Origin: Bacteroidota bacterium
GTDB taxonomy: Bacteria > Bacteroidota > Bacteroidia > B-17B0 > Aurantibacillaceae
Length of the DNA stretch: 64,000 bases
Direction of reading: 5' to 3'
NCBI GenBank assembly: GCA_030684395.1
Contig: JAUXTT010000008.1
Span: 186,001 to 250,000, forward strand
In this document: positions 17,503 through 26,653 of the stretch, piece after piece
Layout: each line of letters opens with the position of its first letter
How positions within the stretch are numbered: the first letter of the stretch is position 1
Position numbers and translations under genes: made by a program
The notes under the pieces: model-generated
The model's input: the letters and a program-made list of their open reading frames with translations, nothing else
Told to the model about the DNA's origin: nothing
Database searches by the model: none

Positions 17503-19329
17503 CTATTTACTTACCATATCAAATTGCAATCTGCATAAACTCCTGTACAAGCCATCATCCAACTGTATTAATTCACTATGTGTACCGCTTTCTACCACCT
17601 CTCCTTTTTCGAGCACAATAATTCTGTCGGCGTTTCTTATGGTTGACAAACGATGTGCAATTACAATACTTGTTCTTCCTTCCATCAATTTATCCAATGC
17701 TTCCTGTACAATACGTTCGCTTGCACTATCTAAAGAACTTGTAGCCTCGTCCAGAATAAGAATAGCAGGATCTTTCAATACTGCACGTGCAATAGCAATA
17801 CGCTGTCTTTGTCCACCCGACAATTGAATTCCTCTTTCCCCAACAATGGTATCAAACTTTTCAGGGAAGCTATCGATAAATTCTAAAGCATTTGCTTTAC
17901 GCGCAGCTTCTCTAACTTCTTCCAAAGTTGCATTCGGTCTACCATATAAAATATTTTCTTTTATAGAGCCGGCAAACAAAATAACATCCTGCGGAACAAT
18001 AGCCATTTTTGACCTCAACTCGGTTAACGACATTTCCTTTGTGCTTATACCGTTCAATTTAATTTCGCCACTTACTGGATCATAAAACCTAAGGATCAAA
18101 CCTGCAATAGTAGATTTACCTGAACCGCTTGGCCCAACCAGAGCAATAGTTTGACCTGTTTCGGCCTTAAACGAAACACTTTTCAGTACTTTGAAATCGG
18201 GACGAGTAGGATAATGGAAATTGATATTCTTAAATTCGATCTCACCACGTCTATCCTGATTTTCAGGAAGAACATAATCCAAATCAATCTCTTCATTTTT
18301 TTCGTCAATTATTTCGAACACTCTATCGGTAGCTCCTAATGCACGTTGTATTGATGCAATTTGTTCAGGTAAACCACCCAATGAACCTGCAATAAATAAG
18401 GCGAGCATCATTGATGTTCCAAATTGTTCAGCTGACAGTTCTCCACCAATTTTTAATTCCAGCATTTTATAAAGAAGGAAAAATATGGCTCCAAACATAA
18501 ATACCATAATGAAAGCAAAGAAAGAACCTCTAAAAATTCCATATTTTCTGGCAAAATCTCTTATTTCAGTAATAATTTTATGATACCTGTTGATCTCAAA
18601 ATTTTCATTTGTAAATGTTTTCACATTACTGATCCCGGATAATGACTCACCAACAATTACATTAGATGCAGCTATTTTTTCCTGAAGTGTTTTAGAGTAT
18701 TTTCTAATTTTTTTCCCAAATGCAATTGCGATAATAATGATAGGAGGCATAATAACCAGAAACCACAAAGCAACTTCCAGTTTTGTATAAGACACCAAAA
18801 AGCATAAGCCCCCAATTCCAACTACAGCCTGCCTTATAAATTCAGCAACACTTACAGTAAAAGCCTCCGATATTACATTTATATCTGTAGAAATACGGCT
18901 ACTTAACTCTGCCACTTGATTTTTTGCAAAAAACTCCATTGGCATACGAGCCAGTTTTTTAAATAAATCCCCTCGTAAACCTATAAGAATATTTTCGGTA
19001 ACTCTGGTAAACATTGCAACCCTACCAAAAGAAACAAAACTTTGAATTACAAGCAGTATCAATAACTTTAGACCTGTTTGCTGAAGATCATGCTTTGCCT
19101 GCTCCGGAGTAAGGTTATTTTCCCCGAAAAAACTAAACATCTTTCCTGAAACAAGCGGAAATATTAATCCAACAGCTGCAGTTCCGGCTAAGAAAAGCAG
19201 TGCCACTACGAATTGCCATTTTTGCTTTTTTACATAAGAGAATAAACGAAGCGATTTTTTTAAGTTCGATAATGTTAGTTTCGCCTTTGGCAATTCGTCT
19301 TTTGCTGTATCTCCGCCTCTTTTGGCCAT
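17503..19329 (-). CDS. ABC exporter, fused permease/ATPase (MsbA/ABCB type)
   Basis: 608 residues from the ATG at 19327-19329 (a TTG 24 bases upstream is unlikely). A six-helix type-I exporter domain (about 35-330) is followed by an ATP-binding domain with Walker A 'LVGPSGSGKSTIAGL', Q-loop 'MAIVPQDVILFAG', signature 'LSGGQRQRIAIARA', Walker B 'AILILDEATSSLD' and H-loop 'SIVIAHRLSTI'. Such half-transporters work as dimers and export lipids, peptides or drugs. It heads an operon with the small membrane protein and the PstS-like lipoprotein. A likely -7 box (TACTTTTG on the minus strand, 19351-19358) lies 22 bases upstream. Substrate unknown. Confidence 0.92.
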   Translation of the reverse strand: MAKRGGDTAKDELPKAKLTLSNLKKSLRLFSYVKKQKWQFVVALLFLAGTAAVGLIFPLVSGKMFSFFGENNLTPEQAKHDLQQTGLKLLILLVIQSFVSFGRVAMFTRVTENILIGLRGDLFKKLARMPMEFFAKNQVAELSSRISTDINVISEAFTVSVAEFIRQAVVGIGGLCFLVSYTKLEVALWFLVIMPPIIIIAIAFGKKIRKYSKTLQEKIAASNVIVGESLSGISNVKTFTNENFEINRYHKIITEIRDFARKYGIFRGSFFAFIMVFMFGAIFFLLYKMLELKIGGELSAEQFGTSMMLALFIAGSLGGLPEQIASIQRALGATDRVFEIIDEKNEEIDLDYVLPENQDRRGEIEFKNINFHYPTRPDFKVLKSVSFKAETGQTIALVGPSGSGKSTIAGLILRFYDPVSGEIKLNGISTKEMSLTELRSKMAIVPQDVILFAGSIKENILYGRPNATLEEVREAARKANALEFIDSFPEKFDTIVGERGIQLSGGQRQRIAIARAVLKDPAILILDEATSSLDSASERIVQEALDKLMEGRTSIVIAHRLSTIRNADRIIVLEKGEVVESGTHSELIQLDDGLYRSLCRLQFDMVSK

Positions 19330-19350
19330 AGTTGTTTTATAAAATGCACA

Positions 19351-19358
19351 CAAAAGTA
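19351..19358 (-). promoter_or_regulatory. Probable -7 box of the ABC exporter operon
   Basis: Read on the minus strand it is TACTTTTG (TANNTTTG), 22 bases before the ATG. It covers the rejected TTG start. A -33 box at proper spacing is not clear. Confidence 0.5.
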
Positions 19359-19517
19359 CTATCTTTACAACACAAACCGCTCTATTTTATAGGATAAACG
19401 TTAAAAAAGCTCTATTCCTGTATGTTTTAAAGAGTAGAAAGAAAAATACAGGCGGTAAAGGTTAAAATGTTGGCGGTAAAAAAAATGTTTGATTTTGTAA
19501 ATACTTTAGTATTAAAA

Positions 19518-19548
19518 TTTGCAGAAACAGAAAATCTATTTATCTTTG
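19518..19548 (+). promoter_or_regulatory. Housekeeping promoter of rpmH
   Basis: TTTG (19518-19521), a 19-base spacer and TATCTTTG (19541-19548) match the Bacteroidota consensus fully. The expected leader is about 50 nt. Confidence 0.82.
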
Positions 19549-19601
19549 CAATCCAATTTTAAGAGAACAATAAGTTTAAACGTAAATAAATTTCGAATAT
19601 C

Positions 19602-19757
19602 ATGAAACGTACATTTCAACCATCACAACGCAAACGTAAAAACAAACATGGTTTCCGTGAGAGAATGGCTAGTGCAAACGGCCGCAGAGTGTTGGCTTCC
19701 CGCAGAACTAAAGGCAGAAAAAAATTAACTGTATCAGACGAAAAAACTCACAAGTAA
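19602..19757 (+). CDS. rpmH: Ribosomal protein L34
   Basis: 51 residues, missed by tracks that require 60. The sequence '[18 protein letters not shown]', then '[19 protein letters not shown]', is the highly conserved L34 core, and the short C-terminal tail '[12 protein letters not shown]' is typical of Bacteroidota. L34 is a basic protein of the 50S subunit. It has its own consensus promoter and a strong terminator, so it is a single-gene transcript. No dnaA or rnpA is adjacent, so the classical rpmH-rnpA arrangement is absent here. Confidence 0.97.
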   Translation: MKRTFQPSQRKRKNKHGFRERMASANGRRVLASRRTKGRKKLTVSDEKTHK

Positions 19758-19784
19758 GAGTTTTTTCTCATCATATATATTTAC

Positions 19785-19813
19785 AAAAAAAGACGCTTAA
19801 AGCGTCTTTTTTT
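19785..19813. terminator. Terminator between rpmH and the classical GAPDH gene
   Basis: A-run plus GACGC (19785-19796) pairs with GCGTC plus T-run (19802-19813) around a 5-nt loop, giving a 12-bp stem with U-tails in both directions. It ends rpmH and can also serve the convergent gap gene. Confidence 0.88.
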
Positions 19814-19897
19814 GTTTGTATTAAGTTTTCCTGACTGCACTCAAAACCGAAAATCCTCTCCCTGGCTCGAAATGGCATTAATTGTAGTGCGTCTTTA

Positions 19898-20905
<1,008 letters not shown>

Positions 20906-20946
20906 TTAACTAAGTAAAAACTTCACCGAAAAATTAATCAACGGTG

Positions 20947-20954
20947 CAAAAGTA
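20947..20954 (-). promoter_or_regulatory. Probable -7 box of the classical gap gene
   Basis: Reads TACTTTTG on the minus strand, matching TANNTTTG, 54 bases before the ATG. No good -33 match is visible. Confidence 0.5.
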
Positions 20955-20988
20955 ACAAAAAGGAAAGTAAAATTTAATTTAATCCGAA

Positions 20989-21576
20989 TTAAGCAAAGAC
21001 TTCTTCTTCTTTCTCAACTACTTCTTTGATCTTTACCTTTTCTTCAGAAGGTGTACCTTCTTCTGTAACAGGAATATTTAGCAGCTCAACTCCTTTTGCA
21101 GAAGGTGCAACCGCAACCTTGTTCTTTTTCCCTGTACGGAATAATTTGTATCCTAAAAACAGAACTAATAATCCAACCGGTACAACAATATACCATAATG
21201 ATATAATATGAAGATTAGCAGAGTAACTAAAATCCTCAAAATAAATCCTAAGGTCTTCGCTTTTATTAAAAGTATGGCTAAAAGATCCTACACCTGATTT
21301 ATCAAAATGAATTTTTGTATCCTGCCCATTTATAATAAAGAAAAGTTCATAGTTGTTATCGATGAGTTTTTGATTATTGGGATCATTAAATACTAAATCG
21401 ATGTTAGTATTAAGTCCGGAAAAAATATATTTTGGGACTTTCACAGTTACTGCTGAATTACTCACTCTTGAATTAGCTTCAGAAATAATGTCTTTTGTGG
21501 TTGTTTCTTCTAAATTTTTAGAAAGAGAAACGAAAGAAAGAAATAAAAAAGAAATAGCTACGATTAACTTGTTCAT
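20989..21576 (-). CDS. Secreted protein with C-terminal membrane anchor, unknown function
   Basis: 195 residues. Signal peptide (1-19), an extracytoplasmic domain of about 100 residues with a beta-strand-rich look ('VTVKVPKYIFSGLNTNIDLVF'), one transmembrane segment at about 125-146 ('LWYIVVPVGLLVLFLGYKLF'), and a cytoplasmic tail rich in Glu/Lys. I do not recognise the family. It is a single gene on the minus strand, with a terminator upstream and the classical gap gene downstream. Confidence 0.65.
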   Translation of the reverse strand: MNKLIVAISFLFLSFVSLSKNLEETTTKDIISEANSRVSNSAVTVKVPKYIFSGLNTNIDLVFNDPNNQKLIDNNYELFFIINGQDTKIHFDKSGVGSFSHTFNKSEDLRIYFEDFSYSANLHIISLWYIVVPVGLLVLFLGYKLFRTGKKNKVAVAPSAKGVELLNIPVTEEGTPSEEKVKIKEVVEKEEEVFA

Positions 21577-21600
21577 GTTATTTAGTTAAGTTTATTAGAA

Positions 21601-21608
21601 CAAATTTA
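21601..21608 (-). promoter_or_regulatory. Possible -7 box for the 20989-21576 gene
   Basis: Reads TAAATTTG on the minus strand, 24 bases before the ATG. A CAAA (TTTG on the minus strand) at 21631-21634 gives a 22-base spacer, slightly long. Confidence 0.4.
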
Positions 21609-21617
21609 CTAATACTT

Positions 21618-21656
21618 AAAAGGCATTGGTCAAAATTTAGACCAATGCCTTTTTTT
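21618..21656. terminator. Terminator after the 1439-residue T9SS cargo gene
   Basis: A 14-bp stem (AAAA plus GGCATTGGTC at 21618-21631 with GACCAATGCC plus TTTT at 21640-21653) with an 8-nt loop. It lies 23 bases beyond the stop of the minus-strand gene; the longer T-run is on the plus strand. Confidence 0.85.
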
Positions 21657-21678
21657 AAACTACTAATAAAACTTAGTG

Positions 21679-24600
21679 TTATTTACTAATAATCAGATTG
21701 TTATTGATTTCAGGAAGATTCTCAACCTTGCAAGAAACAGTATACGAACCTGTTTTTAAATCACTAGTATTCAACAAAATAGAGTGAGCACCCGAGCTTA
21801 TTTTGTATACACCTGTAGAAATTTTTCTTCCTAAAATATCACTTACTTCAATAGTTACTTCTGTATCATCCGGAGAGGTCACATTTACATTTACTTCATT
21901 ACTTGCAGGGTTCGGGAAAATTGAGGTTACGCTAAATGCTTCCTGTTCGTTTTGAACATAAATAATAGGGCTGTACTCAAACTTACCGTCATTATCAACC
22001 GATTTTAAACGATAATAAGTGATTGGCGTATAGAAATTATAATCTTTGAATGAATATTTTTTTAATGAATTTGAATTTCCAGAACCATTTTTTACATGAA
22101 TACTTTTAAATTGAAAAGCATCCTTTGAACTTTCCAGCTCATAACGGCTAAAATTATCTTCACTTACACTTTCCCAATTAATTTCATTATGATCTTTTGC
22201 GCTTTTCCCTTTAAAAACTGTTAACTCCACAGGCAAAACTGAATTTGACTGAACAGTTGCAAATTTGGAGAAACCCGTCATTCCACTTCTTGCAACAGAG
22301 GTTGGAGCTCCGGAAGCAACACATGTTCCTGCCAATGCCCAAGCCGGAGCAGCTGATGGACTTTTCGCAATTGAGAAGCCTATAAACTGATTCGTATAAT
22401 TTAAATTATAAAGTGTAAGGTCATAAAGCCCTGTACTTGCTGCAGAAGCATCAATGCTCCAATATCCATTATCCAGGTAGGGCTGATCGTACATTGCGCC
22501 TCCACATTCAGGTCCCCAACCGGGAGCTCCCGGCATTGGCCATCCGCCTCCCCATGTATCAAAACGTGCCAACAATTGAATTGCTCCGGCAGCTGCAGCC
22601 GTAGTAAAGTTAATATTAGCTCTTTGGTATCCTTTTGTTGAATGCCCTACCGGAAAATCAAAAGATCCCGTTGCACCGGCAGATAAATATCTCCTCAAAT
22701 TTCCCTCAACAAAACTATTTGCATTACCTGATGAAACCGCTGCATTTGCAGTATTAGTTACTTCTACTTCCTGAATACCGGGAGTTATGATTTTGCCATT
22801 AGTTAAAGTCAAAACTCCAGTGGTACCAATTACCATGTTAGGTGTTCCTGTAGCAGAAATGCTTACACCTGTTCCACTATGACTTAAAGTAACATTATTT
22901 AAAGTTAAAAGTCCTCCCGGTGAGTATGTTTGAGCTGAGCTACCATTAAAGGTTATTGTTGAAGTGGCTCCAACTCCACTATATGTAGTGGAACCGGAAG
23001 CATTGTTAAAATCGCCACCTATAGTTACATCAAAACCATTGGTATTTAATATACTTGTATTATTGGAAGTTGTAAAACTACCTCCAACTTCAATTTTACT
23101 CAATAAAGTTACCGTACAATTTGTGCCCCCTGCAACATCAGTAATAATTAAATTACCCAACTTATTACTTCCGGTTATAGAACCACTTATTGTATGTGTT
23201 GTGAGATCATCGTTAAATAAAATAGTAGATGTTGGATCTGCAACTATACTTCCGTTATTAAGAAAATCTCCGCACACTTTAAGAACTGAATTTGCCCCAA
23301 GGGTTAATACACCACCCGGATCAATAGTTAAATTTTTTACGACCACAGTTCCCATTACTGCAGTAAGAGCAGGTTGAAAAGCTGATGAAGGAGAAACTGT
23401 TGCATCTACTGTACAGCTAGGTAAAGAACAACCTCCCCAGTTAACAACATTGTCGGCAGCTGTAGAATTTGCTCCTCCCGTCCAGGTTACGGATGTTGGT
23501 GGTGTGTAATCAATTGTTCCCGCAGCTGCTGAACTTAAATCGAGCGTATATCCGGCAGTACTACCACTAAAATTTTCAATCAGCAATGCGTAAACTTCTC
23601 CTGCAACTACTGCAATTCCGGGTTCAAAAGCGGCATTAAAACATGAATTAAAACCCGATGCAGTGGCAGTTCCATCTGTAGACAATCCCGTTACACCTTG
23701 CCCATCATAATTACATGCTACAGACCCTGCACCTCCGCTTGAACTAATGGTTGCGCAATCTGTCGCTCCCGCACCCGCAATTTTCCATAAAACAAAATCA
23801 TAATCACTTTCGCCGGTACAATTTACCCCATTATAATTATTTGGAATAATACTAAAAAGTAATGTTCCGGGATTAGCAATATTTATAGTATACCATGATG
23901 ATCCTCTTTCTCCGGTAGTACAATTACTTCCACCTGTGTCATCACAGGTAAATCCAACTCCCTGATAACCTGGATTACCTATACTTATGTTTGAGTTGCA
24001 AACATTTATATTAGTACCGCAAGCTTGCCCGGAAGATGACGGATATGAAGCTGAGCCCTCTACTACCGTTATAGCGAAGGTACCAACAGCTGTTCCATTA
24101 CCATCAACTGCTACATAATATGTATCACCAGCAGTAAGGCCAGCTGCTGATATTTCAGAAATTGTCATACCGGTAGATCCACAGGCAGGTGCATTATCAT
24201 TACAACTTACACTTACCAAAGATGCGCCACATGTTCCGGAATATAAATTCATTTGTGTTGAAGCTAATGAACCCGGGGCGGTTCTTATTTTTACACTTCC
24301 TGTTGCAGGTGCTACAAACGAATACCAAACAGTATTACGTGTATTTCCATCCCAACAACCAGGTGCAGCAGGTTCATTAGCGGTTCCGGCACAGGTATTA
24401 TCACCTGCGGCAATGGTTCCGAGTGTTATAGCAATTGCATTACATGGCATATCATTACTTGGAGAACTTGCACAGGCATCCCAAACACACAAACCGAAAG
24501 TACCATTGTTATTATTCCCATTTTCCCACATTCTAATCCAGATAGTTTCTCCGGGTATCAGATCTGTTCTTACTAACTGGGGCATTGATCCTGTACCGCT

Positions 24601-25998
24601 ATTGTCGTCGCAAGCAATTAAAGTTAATGCACCACATGCTCCGCGGTAAATTGCCATTCCTCCATCGGTCATCACTCCCGACTGTGTATCGAAGGTAAGA
24701 TTTCCGCTTGGTGCTACTACTGTAAACCAAACATCTCCTCCTGAATAACCTGCACAACCCGGTGCCGGTGGAGATCCTGCAGTGGTTGCACTTGCACACT
24801 CATTTGTGTACACTGTATAAGAACATGAGGTGCCTGTAGTAACAACTGTTGCAGAACAAGGATCATCATTTAAAGGTAGTGGCAAACATGGGCTTGTAAC
24901 GCAAATAGTAAAATCTCCGCCACCTGCTGCATTATCGTGCGCTTCTATATAATAGGTATTTCCTATAGTTAAGCTTGTTAAGGTTAGTGTTTCAATACCA
25001 TCTGCCCCGGTTGCATCAACACAGGCTCCTCCTGAAGGTTGAGCTCCTCCGCAAGAGTTGTATGCCCCAATCACTGCATCATAATTTGCAGCTCCGTCAA
25101 CAGTAACAGTATGGGTAGTTGCTGTTGCAACAAACGAAAACCAAAGATCATCATCAGCATTACCTATTCCACATGCTGAACCTGATCCGGTTGCACTTGA
25201 ACTGCTTGCATACGAAGGTGAACAATTTATAGAGGGAGTTAAACTTACAGCAGTAGCACAGTTTTCATTAGGTATTGTCCAGCTTACGATAACCTGGCCG
25301 TTTGCCCCAGCTCCACCTTTTCCGTTTCTTCTAGAACCGCCACCGCCACCGCCAAATGTAGATCCATTAGTACCATTAGTGCTGGTTGAAGCGGTTCCTG
25401 CTCCGCCATTTCCTCCTCCAGTAGCCCCACCGGTACCTGCTGTAGTACCTGCTCCGTTTGTTCCTGCATTAGCTGTACCAGCTCCACCGCCGCCACCTCC
25501 GCCATTAGTTCCTCCGGTTCCTGTAGCTCCGTTTCCACCTGCAAATTCTATTGTTCCTGTGCTGGCTGCAACCGTTCCTCCTGCTCCTCCTGCTCCATTA
25601 CCATTATTATATAAACCTCTGGCCCCACCTGCCGCAACAACCGTTGTAGCGTTAAACGAAGATGCAGCACCATTAACTCCATTATTTGACCCAACGGCTC
25701 CACCTGCACCACCTGCACCAACAACGATGTTATAGGTTGTGCCCTCAGTAACCACCACCGCATTATCAGCAGCATATGCGCCGCCGCCGCCGCCGCCGCC
25801 TGAACGTCCTGTATTATTAGGGGTTCCGCCACCACCACCACCGCCGCCCCAACACTCTACTGTAACAGTTGTTACACCTGCCGGGCATGTCCAGGTACCA
25901 CTTGCGGAAAAAGTCTGGCTAGCTTGTCCTAATAAATTGTTGTTAGAAATAATACATACAAACAAAAACGCCAACAAAAAAAGTACTCGTTTACTCAT
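21679..25998 (-). CDS. Giant glycine-rich T9SS type-A cargo protein
   Basis: 1439 residues. Signal peptide (1-25), a glycine-rich domain about 28-240 ('WTCPAGVTTVTVECWGG' then runs of 7-8 Gly), several pre-peptidase-C-like beta-sandwich units about 245-830 (Cys-rich phrases such as 'DDLWFSFVATAT' and 'NTVWYSFVAPATG'), a beta-helix-like region about 850-1110 ('VCGDFLNNGSIVADP'), and a type-A T9SS sorting domain at the end ('SIFPNPASNEVNVNV', 'LKTGSYTVSC'). Probably a surface or released adhesive protein. Its C-terminal ~900 residues are homologous to the next giant (26654-33370). A small secreted protein gene precedes it by 26 bases. The glycine coding tract contains GCC repeats (on the plus strand) that could vary in length. 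Confidence 0.88.
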   Translation of the reverse strand: MSKRVLFLLAFLFVCIISNNNLLGQASQTFSASGTWTCPAGVTTVTVECWGGGGGGGGTPNNTGRSGGGGGGGAYAADNAVVVTEGTTYNIVVGAGGAGGAVGSNNGVNGAASSFNATTVVAAGGARGLYNNGNGAGGAGGTVAASTGTIEFAGGNGATGTGGTNGGGGGGGAGTANAGTNGAGTTAGTGGATGGGNGGAGTASTSTNGTNGSTFGGGGGGSRRNGKGGAGANGQVIVSWTIPNENCATAVSLTPSINCSPSYASSSSATGSGSACGIGNADDDLWFSFVATATTHTVTVDGAANYDAVIGAYNSCGGAQPSGGACVDATGADGIETLTLTSLTIGNTYYIEAHDNAAGGGDFTICVTSPCLPLPLNDDPCSATVVTTGTSCSYTVYTNECASATTAGSPPAPGCAGYSGGDVWFTVVAPSGNLTFDTQSGVMTDGGMAIYRGACGALTLIACDDNSGTGSMPQLVRTDLIPGETIWIRMWENGNNNNGTFGLCVWDACASSPSNDMPCNAIAITLGTIAAGDNTCAGTANEPAAPGCWDGNTRNTVWYSFVAPATGSVKIRTAPGSLASTQMNLYSGTCGASLVSVSCNDNAPACGSTGMTISEISAAGLTAGDTYYVAVDGNGTAVGTFAITVVEGSASYPSSSGQACGTNINVCNSNISIGNPGYQGVGFTCDDTGGSNCTTGERGSSWYTINIANPGTLLFSIIPNNYNGVNCTGESDYDFVLWKIAGAGATDCATISSSGGAGSVACNYDGQGVTGLSTDGTATASGFNSCFNAAFEPGIAVVAGEVYALLIENFSGSTAGYTLDLSSAAAGTIDYTPPTSVTWTGGANSTAADNVVNWGGCSLPSCTVDATVSPSSAFQPALTAVMGTVVVKNLTIDPGGVLTLGANSVLKVCGDFLNNGSIVADPTSTILFNDDLTTHTISGSITGSNKLGNLIITDVAGGTNCTVTLLSKIEVGGSFTTSNNTSILNTNGFDVTIGGDFNNASGSTTYSGVGATSTITFNGSSAQTYSPGGLLTLNNVTLSHSGTGVSISATGTPNMVIGTTGVLTLTNGKIITPGIQEVEVTNTANAAVSSGNANSFVEGNLRRYLSAGATGSFDFPVGHSTKGYQRANINFTTAAAAGAIQLLARFDTWGGGWPMPGAPGWGPECGGAMYDQPYLDNGYWSIDASAASTGLYDLTLYNLNYTNQFIGFSIAKSPSAAPAWALAGTCVASGAPTSVARSGMTGFSKFATVQSNSVLPVELTVFKGKSAKDHNEINWESVSEDNFSRYELESSKDAFQFKSIHVKNGSGNSNSLKKYSFKDYNFYTPITYYRLKSVDNDGKFEYSPIIYVQNEQEAFSVTSIFPNPASNEVNVNVTSPDDTEVTIEVSDILGRKISTGVYKISSGAHSILLNTSDLKTGSYTVSCKVENLPEINNNLIISK
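25780..25800. repeat. Trinucleotide repeat (GCC)7 encoding polyglycine
   Basis: Seven perfect GCC units on the plus strand encode a Gly7 run in the minus-strand cargo. A second G/C-rich triplet run lies at about 25829-25852 (Gly8). Slippage would change length in frame. Confidence 0.85.
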
Positions 25999-26024
25999 AT
26001 CCCCTCTTATTTTATTTTTAAAAA

Positions 26025-26408
26025 TTACTTTACGCTCCAGGTTTCTATTTTAATATCATTATTTACAAAGTGCATCTTTCCTTCCTCATAATAAGCAAGT
26101 GAAATTCCTTCTACTTTAATGCCTTCCATTAAATCAAAAATGTGAAAGTCCGATTCAAGACTAACGTATAGATAGTTGTCGGTAAAATTATAGTCAACCA
26201 CTCTTGGCGTTAAAGTGTTAATGTAATTAATTATACTTGTTTTTTGTGCTGCAGAAAAAGTGGTCTCATCCAATTTTACCAATCGTTGTTTTTCCAATTG
26301 TATTACATTTATAGCTTTTTCTGAAGAGGGGTTAGAACTCCCATTAAATTGAGCGTTAACAATAATAGTTGTTAATACAAATATTGTAAGCAAATAAAAC
26401 TTTTTCAT
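26025..26408 (-). CDS. Small secreted protein paired with the 1439-residue cargo
   Basis: 127 residues from the second ATG ('MKKFYLLTIFVL'), which gives a normal signal peptide ending 'IVNAQ'. The mature part is about 107 residues with mixed helix/strand character ('FSAAQKTSIINYINTL', 'YNFTDNYLYVSLESDF'). I do not recognise the family. It lies 26 bases before the giant cargo gene on the same strand, the same arrangement as 33382-33774 before the other giant, so it may help that cargo; this is inference from context. Confidence 0.65.
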   Translation of the reverse strand: MKKFYLLTIFVLTTIIVNAQFNGSSNPSSEKAINVIQLEKQRLVKLDETTFSAAQKTSIINYINTLTPRVVDYNFTDNYLYVSLESDFHIFDLMEGIKVEGISLAYYEEGKMHFVNNDIKIETWSVK

Positions 26409-26600
26409 AGACATGAGACAATAAGGTTTCTAATATCAATGTTAATAAAAAAAAAGCTTATTTCCAAAAAAAAAATATAAAAATCACCTGATTTTTATTC
26501 ACCGATAAGGGTTAATCCGTTTATTTTATTACTGAAACCTTTTTATTAATTTATCGTAAAAGTTCCTTTTCTATTTTACTGAATTTAAATCTTTAAAAGC

Positions 26601-26632
26601 AAAAAAACGCCGATCAATTATGACCGGCGTTT
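26601..26632 (-). terminator. Terminator after the 2238-residue cargo gene
   Basis: AAACGCCG (26605-26612) pairs with CGGCGTTT (26625-26632), with extra pairs inside (ATCA/TGAC region). On the minus strand the stem is followed by a run of seven T. Confidence 0.85.
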
Positions 26633-26653
26633 CATGAACTAATACTGCTCTTT

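Noticed and set aside
22964-23377. 137-residue open frame antisense to the giant cargo
   Set aside because: Val/Pro-rich shadow; no independent signals.
25379-25735. 118-residue open frame antisense to the glycine-rich cargo
   Set aside because: It is a Pro/Ala/Val-rich reading of the complementary strand of Gly codons; the sense frame has a signal peptide and known domains.
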